From Verrucomicrobiota bacterium (lineage in GTDB: Bacteria; Verrucomicrobiota; Verrucomicrobiia; Chthoniobacterales; UBA10450): 5,715 bases of DNA. Numbering within the stretch: the stretch's first letter is position 1; every line of letters begins with the position of its first letter. The stretch is from NCBI GenBank assembly GCA_003218525.1, contig QHNU01000157.1, positions 3,874 to 9,588 on the forward strand. The letters run 5' to 3'. Made by a program: the position numbers and the translations under genes. Below are positions 1-5,183 of the stretch, one piece after another. The notes below the pieces were generated by a model. The model ran no database searches. It was given only the letters and a program-made list of their open reading frames with translations, and was not told the origin of the DNA.

Positions 1-1021
1 GCCGATTTCGAACGAGCGTGCCGAGCAGCTGGGTCTTCAGCGGATGGTTGTTGAAAACCGTGAGATGCATCGGACGGACTTCACTGTCTCAGTCGATGCG
101 GCCGCGGGCGTGACGACCGGTATCAGCGCCCATGATCGGGCAAAAACAATTCGGACAATCGCAAACCCAAATTCGGAGCCGAACGACCTGGTTCAACCTG
201 GTCACGTCTTTCCGTTGCGCGCCAAGGATGGGGGCGTCCTCCGGCGTGCGGGTCACACCGAAGCGGCAGTCGATCTCGCCACCATGGCCGGTCTCGAACC
301 CGCCGGCGTCCTTTGTGAAATTTTGCACGATGATGGCACGATGGCGCGTTTGCCCGAACTGATGCAGGTCCGCAAGAAGCACGGACTTCGCATCTGCACG
401 ATCCAGAGTCTGATCGCGCATCGGCGGGTTCGAGAAAAGCTCGTTGAACGCGAGCAGATCGTGAGGTTGCCGACCGACTACGGCGAATTTGATTTGCATC
501 TTTATCGGTCGAAGCTCGACGGCGCGCATCACCTCGCTCTGGTCAAAGGCACGATCTCTCCGAACAAACCGACTCTGGTCCGGGTGCATAGCGAATGTCT
601 CACTGGCGATGTCTTCGGATCGCGCCGATGCGACTGTGGGAATCAGTTACACGCTGCTCTTCGGCAAATCTCGGAGGAGGGTGACGGGGTGCTCGTTTAC
701 ATGCGGCAGGAAGGACGCGGGATCGGATTGGCTGCAAAGATTCACGCCTACAAATTGCAGGAGGAAGGTCTCGACACGGTCGAAGCGAATACCAAACTCG
801 GCTTCCCGGTCGACCTGCGTGATTACGGGCTTGGTGCGCAGATTTTATTCGATCTCGGCGTGCGGCAGTTTCGCTTCCTCACCAATAATCCGAAAAAGGT
901 AATCGGTCTTGAGGGTTACGGGATTCAAATGATTGAACAGGTACCGATTCGGAGCGAAGCGAATCCGGACAATGCAAAGTACCTCGAGACCAAGAAAGTA
1001 AAAATGGGTCACTTGCTTTAG
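1..1021 (+). CDS. ribBA: Bifunctional RibBA: DHBP synthase / GTP cyclohydrolase II (5' partial)
   Basis: Cytosolic enzyme feeding both branches of riboflavin synthesis. The RibB half turns ribulose 5-phosphate into 3,4-dihydroxy-2-butanone 4-phosphate; the RibA half opens GTP to the diaminopyrimidine. The frame is open from base 2, and the codons before the ATG at 44 read PISNERAEQLGLQR, which fits the RibB fold, so that ATG is internal and roughly 75-80 N-terminal residues (with the acidic metal-binding motif) lie outside the window. Numbered from the Met at 44: RibB shows TTGISAHDRAKTI (24-36), RRAGHTEAAVDL (67-78) and DDGTMAR (96-102). The link to RibA falls near 130-145. RibA has the zinc cysteines C185, C196 and C198 in SECLTGDVFGSRRCDCG, RQEGRGIGL (221-229), the conserved Tyr 236, TNNPKK (280-285) and the usual ending KMGHLL. 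All visible catalytic motifs are intact, so both activities are expected. The stop is TAG at 1019-1021. First visible gene of the rib-nusB-ftsY run. Confidence 0.96.
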   Translation, partial: PISNERAEQLGLQRMVVENREMHRTDFTVSVDAAAGVTTGISAHDRAKTIRTIANPNSEPNDLVQPGHVFPLRAKDGGVLRRAGHTEAAVDLATMAGLEPAGVLCEILHDDGTMARLPELMQVRKKHGLRICTIQSLIAHRRVREKLVEREQIVRLPTDYGEFDLHLYRSKLDGAHHLALVKGTISPNKPTLVRVHSECLTGDVFGSRRCDCGNQLHAALRQISEEGDGVLVYMRQEGRGIGLAAKIHAYKLQEEGLDTVEANTKLGFPVDLRDYGLGAQILFDLGVRQFRFLTNNPKKVIGLEGYGIQMIEQVPIRSEANPDNAKYLETKKVKMGHLL

Positions 1022-1035
1022 GCAAGCGGTCTTGC
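1012..1035 (+). promoter_or_regulatory. Two mutually exclusive short hairpins across the ribBA stop
   Basis: CTTGC (1012-1016), GCAAG (1022-1026) and CTTGC (1031-1035) occur in a row. The middle copy can pair with either flank. One hairpin has the loop TTTAG, which contains the ribBA stop codon; the other has the loop CGGT and lies 13 bases before the ribH ATG. The stems are only 5 bp and no U-tract follows, so this is not an intrinsic terminator. A role in coupling ribBA termination to ribH translation is inference, and chance occurrence is quite possible. Confidence 0.25.
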
Positions 1036-1048
1036 GAGTCTCGTCCGA

Positions 1049-1528
1049 ATGTCGAATGCCCCGCCGCCGCGCCCGCGTGTCGTTGCTGGCAAGCGCAGGT
1101 TCGTAATTGTCTCAAGCAAATTCAACGCCGGTTATGTGCAGGGGCTTGTTGACCACGCCACCGACGAATTCCGTAAACGAATTCCCGATGCCGATCTGAC
1201 CTGTTATCAAGTCCCCGGTGCTTTTGAAATTCCGGTCGTGGTGCAGGACATCGCGGCGAACAATCGAGCAGACGCTATCTTGGCCATGGGTGTAATTCTT
1301 AAGGGACACACCGAACATGCCGAAAATCTTGGACGCTCGGTTACGAACGCGCTTCAGCGTATTGCGCTCAAGCAGGGCGTACCCGTGATTCATTGCGTGC
1401 TCAGTCTCGACAGTGAAGAACAGGCGCGCGAGCGTTGCCTCGAAGAAAATATTAATCGCGGGCGAGAAGCGGCCCGGGCAGCGATCGAAATTGCGAACGT
1501 GATGGCCGATCTTCACGCGAAAGCGTAA
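1049..1528 (+). CDS. ribH: 6,7-dimethyl-8-ribityllumazine synthase (RibH)
   Basis: Penultimate enzyme of riboflavin synthesis. It condenses dihydroxybutanone phosphate with the ribitylamino-pyrimidine to form lumazine, and the family usually assembles into pentamers or 60-mer capsids in the cytosol. The protein has 159 residues, the normal length. RFVIVSSKFNAGYVQGL (17-33) contains the Phe-Asn pair (25-26) of the substrate-binding strand. VPGAFEIP (55-62) is the ribityl-binding motif. GVILKGHTEH (81-90) ends in the catalytic His 90, matching His88 of the B. subtilis enzyme, and EQARER (124-129) supplies the phosphate-contacting Arg 129. The following loop reads CLEENINRG instead of the common AGTKAGNKG, so two lysines become Glu 133 and Arg 137. 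The start at 1049 is the only one that fits the family's N-terminus; no Shine-Dalgarno motif precedes it. It lies 27 bases after ribBA and 2 bases before nusB, consistent with co-transcription. Confidence 0.95.
   Translation: MSNAPPPRPRVVAGKRRFVIVSSKFNAGYVQGLVDHATDEFRKRIPDADLTCYQVPGAFEIPVVVQDIAANNRADAILAMGVILKGHTEHAENLGRSVTNALQRIALKQGVPVIHCVLSLDSEEQARERCLEENINRGREAARAAIEIANVMADLHAKA
1515..1526 (+). promoter_or_regulatory. GNRA-tetraloop hairpin at the ribH/nusB junction
   Basis: ACGC-GAAA-GCGT forms a 4-bp stem closed by C-G around a GAAA tetraloop, a stable loop type. It spans the last ribH codons and the first base of the ribH TAA stop and ends 4 bases before the nusB ATG. No ribosome binding site is visible for nusB, so re-initiation by ribosomes finishing ribH is likely. 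Whether the hairpin helps that is unknown, and a stem this short can arise by chance. Confidence 0.2.
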
Positions 1529-1530
1529 CA

Positions 1531-1989
1531 ATGGGTCGACGTCGAGATGCGCGCCAAGCGGCGCTGCAATATCATTTCTGGCGCGATATGCAGCGCGGTG
1601 CCGGTCCGGAGCGGATGGAAGATTTTTGGGAGTTCCTCCCGACAAAGCCGCGCATCCGTGCCTTTGCCCAGCCCCTTATCGATGGCATGAACGCGCATCT
1701 GGATGAAATCGACGATCGGATTCGCCGCTATTGCGAGAACTATGAATTACGTCGTATCTCCGGAGTCGATCGCAATGTTCTCCGGCTTGCGATCTACGAA
1801 ATGCTTTTTCGAGATGACATTCCGCCGGTTGTCTCAATCAATGAAGCAATCGAGCTCGCGAAAAAATTCGGAGGCGCAGAATCAGGTCGCTTCGTCAACG
1901 GCATTCTCGATCGCGTCAAAGACGACCTTACCCGACCATTACGCGAACCAGTGTCGCGCAAACCAACAGACGAAGGCGGGCAGAGTTAA
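1531..1989 (+). CDS. nusB: Transcription antitermination factor NusB
   Basis: NusB binds the boxA RNA element together with NusE (ribosomal protein S10) and joins the antitermination complex needed for full rRNA transcription. The product has 152 residues, slightly longer than the E. coli protein (139). The all-helical fold starts with the basic MGRRRDARQAALQ segment, the usual RNA-binding N-terminus. The hallmark C-terminal half is clear: SGVDRNVLRLAIYEML (77-92), then PPVVSINEAIELAKKFGG (98-115) and RFVNGILDRV (120-129). A polar tail of about 20 residues follows and is not conserved in the family as I know it. The ATG at 1531 lies 2 bases after the ribH stop without its own ribosome binding site, which suggests translational coupling. 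The ribH-nusB pairing is widespread in bacteria and supports the call. Confidence 0.94.
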   Translation: MGRRRDARQAALQYHFWRDMQRGAGPERMEDFWEFLPTKPRIRAFAQPLIDGMNAHLDEIDDRIRRYCENYELRRISGVDRNVLRLAIYEMLFRDDIPPVVSINEAIELAKKFGGAESGRFVNGILDRVKDDLTRPLREPVSRKPTDEGGQS

Positions 1990-2000
1990 GCTCAATTGCC

Positions 2001-2006
2001 GAGGTG
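2001..2006 (+). promoter_or_regulatory. Shine-Dalgarno-like GAGGTG before ftsY
   Basis: GAGGTG is the only good anti-SD match before any start in the window. It lies 10 bases before an in-frame TTG at 2017 but 34 bases before the GTG at 2041, so it argues for a TTG 2017 start, against the protein-family evidence for 2041. Its last two bases would form wobble pairs at the foot of the adjacent hairpin. Confidence 0.35.
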
Positions 2007-2033
2007 CGGGCGAACCTTGAACCGCGACGCCCG
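2007..2033 (+). promoter_or_regulatory. GC-rich inverted repeat in the ftsY leader
   Basis: CGGGCG (2007-2012) and CGCCCG (2028-2033) are perfect reverse complements: 6 G-C pairs, extendable by two G-U wobbles (2005-2006 with 2034-2035), around a 15-base loop. The loop contains the alternative TTG start at 2017, and the stem ends 7 bases before the GTG at 2041. No U-tract follows, so it is not an intrinsic terminator. It could control ftsY translation, which is inference. It is the strongest of the junction hairpins in this operon. Confidence 0.4.
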
Positions 2034-2040
2034 TGAAATC

Positions 2041-2889
2041 GTGAATTTTTTTCAGAACATTATCGAAAAATTCGCCGGCAGGCCGGTCGACTGGGACGAG
2101 CTGGAGGAATCTCTTATTCGCTCCGATATCGGTGTTCCAATGACGCTGCGCATCCTGCAATCATTACAAGCACGCGATGCCCGCTCCCGAATCACCTCCG
2201 CCGATATCGCGGAAGTAGCGCGGGAAGAAATAGGGCGAGTTTTGCCAATTAATCTGCCGCCAATCCGTCCGCTCCCGGCGCATCCAAAAGTGGTTTTAAT
2301 CGTTGGCGTCAATGGCACCGGTAAAACCACTTCAACCGCAAAGCTGGCGCACTTTTTGCAAACGAAACGTCACACCGTCTTGCTCGCGGCTGCCGACACC
2401 TTCCGCGCAGCCGCAATCGAACAGTTAGCAATCTGGGCCGAACGCATCGGTGTGGAAATGATCCGCGGACCATACAACGCCGATCCGGCCGCGCTTTGCT
2501 ACGAGGCATATCAAGCGGCGGACAAAAACAATATCGAGTTCCTTCTTTGCGACACCGCCGGCCGACTGCACACGAAAATAAATTTGATGGCCGAGCTGGG
2601 CAAGGTAAAGCGCAGTCTCGCCAAGAACGACCCGGAGGCGCCACATGAAACATTGTTGGTGGTCGATGCCACAACTGGGGGAAATGCACTCACCCAGGCG
2701 CGCCAGTTTCACCAAGCCATCGGATTGACCGGACTGATCGCGACGAAGCTCGATGGCAGTGGCAAAGGCGGAGTCGTCGTTGCCATTCAAGACGAGATTG
2801 GGATTCCAACACGCTTTGTCGGCACGGGCGAGAAGCTCGAGGATTTCAAGGACTTTGATGGTCGTGATTTTATCGCCAATATGATTTAG
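2041..2889 (+). CDS. ftsY: Signal recognition particle receptor FtsY
   Basis: Membrane-associated SRP-type GTPase that receives SRP-ribosome complexes and passes them to the Sec translocon. From the GTG at 2041 the protein has 282 residues: a short N domain, then the G domain. Motifs: P-loop GVNGTGKTT (89-97), DTFRAAA (119-125), DTAGR (171-175), DATTGGNA (209-216), TKLD (235-238) and GTGE (261-264). No C-terminal M domain follows, so it is not SRP54/Ffh. There is no acidic A domain, as in other short FtsY proteins, so membrane contact must come from the N-terminal helix. In DATTGGNA a Gly (214) replaces the usual Gln. I chose GTG 2041 because MNFFQNIIEKFAG looks like a family start. TTG 1996 and TTG 2017 are in frame, and the latter has the better ribosome binding site. 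The gene follows nusB closely and is probably co-transcribed. Confidence 0.94.
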   Translation: MNFFQNIIEKFAGRPVDWDELEESLIRSDIGVPMTLRILQSLQARDARSRITSADIAEVAREEIGRVLPINLPPIRPLPAHPKVVLIVGVNGTGKTTSTAKLAHFLQTKRHTVLLAAADTFRAAAIEQLAIWAERIGVEMIRGPYNADPAALCYEAYQAADKNNIEFLLCDTAGRLHTKINLMAELGKVKRSLAKNDPEAPHETLLVVDATTGGNALTQARQFHQAIGLTGLIATKLDGSGKGGVVVAIQDEIGIPTRFVGTGEKLEDFKDFDGRDFIANMI

Positions 2890-2918
2890 GTCGGGAACGA
2901 AACTCGCTCGATTGAACC

Positions 2919-2934
2919 GTTGACCGACGTCAAC
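2919..2934 (+). promoter_or_regulatory. Perfect inverted repeat touching the MFS start codon
   Basis: GTTGAC-CGAC-GTCAAC is a perfect 6-bp inverted repeat with a 4-base spacer that ends at the base before the ATG at 2935. As RNA it would put a hairpin where a ribosome binding site should be; as DNA it could be a small operator. It also covers the alternative TTG start at 2920. Neither role is shown; only the symmetry is seen. Confidence 0.3.
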
Positions 2935-4491
2935 ATGACGGCGGCGGATCGACTACAACCTGTTTTAACCGTGGGACAAATCGCGGAACAAAGCTCAGCC
3001 TTGGAAGAAAGCGTCGCTCCCGCTGTTGAAAGCGGGCAGGGAGGATTTTTTGCGAAATTCGCTGTGCTCAAAGGAGCCCAACGCGAGTTGTGGCTCACGT
3101 TCCTGATAAAGCTGCTAATCATCCTGGCTTATTCGGTCACGAATTGGACGCTGATTTTATGGCTTAAGTCAGATCTCGGGTTTAACGACCAGCACGCGTT
3201 CGTTTTAGTAGCGTGGGTCTGGGCACTGGCCATGACCGTGTTCACGCTGTTAGCTGGCTCTCTTACCGACGCGTTTGGCCTCCGTCGAACGTTCCTCCTT
3301 GGCGTCTTTGTCTGCCTGGTGGCCCGCGCCGTCATGGCGTTTACGACGATACGATGGCTGGCGCTTGCTGGCGGCTTGCTTCCTTTGGCTATCGGGGAGG
3401 CGTTGGGCACGCCGGTGCTGATCGCAGCCGCGCGACGATATTCCACGACGCGACAACGCTCGATCTCCTTCTCGCTCATATACTCGATCATGAACGTTGG
3501 CTTCCTGATCGCTGCCGGCATTTTCGATTACGTCCGGCAGACGTTAGGCGAATATGGTCATTTAAATTTCCTTGGATTAGAGATCACCACTTACCGAACG
3601 CTATTCCTGGTAAGCCTTGGTTTTGAGCTTCTGCTTCTTCCGGCGATTTATTTTCTGCGCCGAGGAGCTGAAGCGACGGACCAAGGCGTCAGCTTCAGCG
3701 CCGAGCCGGTGAAGTACGCCACCGGTGCATTCTGGGAGCGTGCTCTGCTAACCGCCCGTGACACTGCCCGCGATACCGTCCGGCTATTTCGGCGACTACT
3801 GGGTCAGTCCGGCTTTTACCGGCTCCTCGCTTTTCTTCTGTTGATCGGGTTTCTGAAGCTCATCGTCATGCTGATGTATTACGTGTTTCCCACATTCGGT
3901 ATTCGCGAGCTCGGGAATGGCGCTCCGATAGGTCACCTGTTAGGAATCAATTATCTTCTCATCATCTTTCTTGCGCCGACGATCGGTGCGCTTACGCAAC
4001 AGTTCTCCGCCTATCGAATGGTTATAGTCGGAGGAGCCATCTGTACTGCTTCGGTCTTCGTCATGGCTTTGCCGACAGCGTGGTTCCAAGCTTCCGCCAA
4101 CGGCGTGATCGGGCAGTGGCTCGGTCACAGTTGCCTCGGATTGAAAGGCAGTATTCATCCGTACTACATCATGACTGCGCTTTGTATGGTCCTCTACTCG
4201 GTCGGCGAAGCATTCTACGCACCGCGAGTCTATGAGTATGCTGCCGCGATTGCTCCAAAAGGCCAGGAAGCGTCCTATGGCGCGCTCTCGTATATTCCTT
4301 TTCTTATCGGGAAACTACTCGTTGGAACCGGGGGATGGTTGTTAGCTACGTTTTGTCCCGAACACGGTCCGCGGCATTCCGGGACGATGTGGCTTATCTT
4401 TGCTCTGGCGGCATCGGTCGCGCCGATTGGATTGCTCCTGCTGCGCCGCTACATCCGAGTCCCCGAAGCCGGACGGCAAGACTTCGTTTAG
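2935..4491 (+). CDS. MFS transporter, divergent POT/PTR2-like
   Basis: Inner-membrane secondary transporter of unknown substrate, 518 residues. About 50 polar residues precede 12 likely helices near 52-77, 88-110, 118-137, 141-165, 176-200, 222-241, 297-318, 333-353, 361-381, 412-430, 449-472 and 484-503. The cytoplasmic linker (242-293) is rich in Arg and Asp. GSLTDAFGLRR (108-118) is the MFS motif A loop. FSLIYSIMNVG (179-189) resembles the second PTR2 signature, and VGEAFYAP (423-430) resembles the helix-10 Glu motif of POT peptide transporters. However, the helix-1 ExxER motif is replaced by KLLII (59-63) and the helix-4 Lys by Thr 159, so ordinary proton-coupled peptide transport is doubtful. 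The ATG at 2935 is preferred over TTG 2920 because it is a better codon and follows the inverted repeat. The 45-base gap after ftsY has no terminator, so read-through from the operon is likely. A link to flavin transport is conceivable from position only. Confidence 0.8.
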   Translation: MTAADRLQPVLTVGQIAEQSSALEESVAPAVESGQGGFFAKFAVLKGAQRELWLTFLIKLLIILAYSVTNWTLILWLKSDLGFNDQHAFVLVAWVWALAMTVFTLLAGSLTDAFGLRRTFLLGVFVCLVARAVMAFTTIRWLALAGGLLPLAIGEALGTPVLIAAARRYSTTRQRSISFSLIYSIMNVGFLIAAGIFDYVRQTLGEYGHLNFLGLEITTYRTLFLVSLGFELLLLPAIYFLRRGAEATDQGVSFSAEPVKYATGAFWERALLTARDTARDTVRLFRRLLGQSGFYRLLAFLLLIGFLKLIVMLMYYVFPTFGIRELGNGAPIGHLLGINYLLIIFLAPTIGALTQQFSAYRMVIVGGAICTASVFVMALPTAWFQASANGVIGQWLGHSCLGLKGSIHPYYIMTALCMVLYSVGEAFYAPRVYEYAAAIAPKGQEASYGALSYIPFLIGKLLVGTGGWLLATFCPEHGPRHSGTMWLIFALAASVAPIGLLLLRRYIRVPEAGRQDFV

Positions 4492-4513
4492 GAAAATCCC
4501 GGCGTCTGAAAAT

Positions 4514-4544
4514 TTGCTGCGGGCATAGCGGCTTGCGGTATATT
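4514..4544 (+). promoter_or_regulatory. Candidate sigma70-type promoter for msrB
   Basis: TTGCTG (4514-4519) and TATATT (4539-4544) resemble -35 and -10 boxes, with a 19-base spacer that is longer than ideal. Transcription would begin about 4550-4551, at the msrB ATG itself, giving a leaderless mRNA if both calls are right. The gap from 4492 to 4549 shows no terminator for the transporter gene. Confidence 0.35.
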
Positions 4545-4567
4545 TTGGCATGATCACTTTGCCGAAA
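4543..4567 (+). promoter_or_regulatory. Imperfect inverted repeat around the msrB start codon
   Basis: TTTTGGCA (4543-4550) can pair with TGCCGAAA (4560-4567): 8 pairs including one G-U wobble, around a 9-base loop that contains the palindrome TGATCA. In a read-through transcript from the transporter gene this would hide the msrB ATG at 4550. In a transcript starting at 4550 it could not form. The regulatory meaning is inference. Confidence 0.2.
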
Positions 4568-5173
4568 CGTCCGGAGCAGAAATCTCGAACGATGCTCGTA
4601 TTTTGCGCCATTGTCGTAATGGCACTCATTGGCGCACAGGTGTTCTTAACGCGCGCCGGGGCGCAAAAGCAGGAGGAAAAAACTGTGGAAACTAAAACAA
4701 CTACCGCGCAAACGAGCTCGTCCCCCGCGGGGACGGCCAAACCTTCGGATGAAGAGTTGAAGAAAAAGCTGACGCCGCAGCAGTATTATGTGACGCAAAA
4801 GTGCGGAACCGAGCCCGCCTTTAATAACGCTTACTGGAACAATCATACACCGGGGATTTATGTTGATATTGTCACGGGCGAACCGCTCTTTACTTCACTC
4901 GATAAATTCGACAGCGATTCGGGATGGCCCAGTTTTACCAAGCCGGTCAGCAAACAGCATGTGGTGGAGAACGCCGATAGTAGTCATGGAATGGATCGGA
5001 CCGAAGTTCAATCGACCGGCGGATCTCACCTTGGGCACGTTTTCGACGATGGCCCCGCTCCCACAGGTTTGCGCTATTGCATCAATTCTGCGTCGCTGCG
5101 CTTCATTCCGGCCGATAAGCTGAAAGAAGAAGGCTACGGCCAATTCCTGCCGCTGTTTGAAGCGAAGAAGTAG
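4550..5173 (+). CDS. msrB: Exported peptide-methionine (R)-S-oxide reductase MsrB
   Basis: Reduces the R form of methionine sulfoxide in oxidised proteins. Of 207 residues, 1-14 are basic, 15-33 are hydrophobic and RAGA-QKQ (35-41) offers an AxA-type signal peptidase site, so the enzyme is probably periplasmic or membrane-anchored. There is no lipobox Cys. A Lys/Thr/Ser-rich linker (about 40-66) leads to the SelR/MsrB domain (about 67-187): LTPQQYYVTQKCGTEPAF (74-91), GWPSF (125-129), SSHGMDRTEV (144-153), HLGHVFDDGPAPTGLRYC (160-177) and INSASLRF (178-185). The catalytic Cys is 177. The two CxxC zinc sites of zinc-type MsrB are absent (VDIVTGEPLF and QSTGGSHLG stand in their place), and the resolving Cys found just before GWPSF in some proteins is Ser 124. 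Cys 85 is the only other Cys in the domain. The alternative start at 4592 would drop the basic segment, so 4550 is preferred. Tail to tail with the TPR gene. Confidence 0.93.
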   Translation: MITLPKRPEQKSRTMLVFCAIVVMALIGAQVFLTRAGAQKQEEKTVETKTTTAQTSSSPAGTAKPSDEELKKKLTPQQYYVTQKCGTEPAFNNAYWNNHTPGIYVDIVTGEPLFTSLDKFDSDSGWPSFTKPVSKQHVVENADSSHGMDRTEVQSTGGSHLGHVFDDGPAPTGLRYCINSASLRFIPADKLKEEGYGQFLPLFEAKK

Positions 5174-5183
5174 CGCTCTGTTG

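Noticed and set aside
1..43. FMN riboswitch controlling the rib genes
   Set aside because: The window begins inside ribBA coding sequence, so any leader lies upstream and cannot be judged. None of the visible gaps is long enough to hold one.
44..46. ATG as the start of ribBA
   Set aside because: The frame stays open to base 2 and the codons before it (PISNERAEQLGLQR) fit the RibB domain, so the Met is internal and the gene is cut by the window edge.
1035..1043. CGAGTCTCG palindrome before ribH
   Set aside because: Arms of 4 bases around a single centre base are common by chance, and it cannot form a hairpin.
1112..1645. 177-codon open frame on the minus strand
   Set aside because: It lies opposite ribH and nusB, has no recognisable domain, and is a typical GC-rich antisense shadow. 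The same holds for minus-strand frames at 89-589, 2309-2790, 3129-3521 and 4342-4740.
2041..2889. SRP54/Ffh instead of FtsY
   Set aside because: The SRP GTPase motifs are shared, and GTGEKLED looks Ffh-like, but there is no C-terminal methionine-rich M domain and the N-terminus is FtsY-like.
3213..3626. 137-codon plus-strand frame inside the transporter gene
   Set aside because: Out of frame with a clear membrane protein and rich in Arg, Trp and Pro as shadow frames are; no domain seen.
4539..4547. Bacteroidota-type -7 box (TAnnTTTG)
   Set aside because: TATATTTTG is off by one base from that consensus, and the gene content does not point to Bacteroidota.
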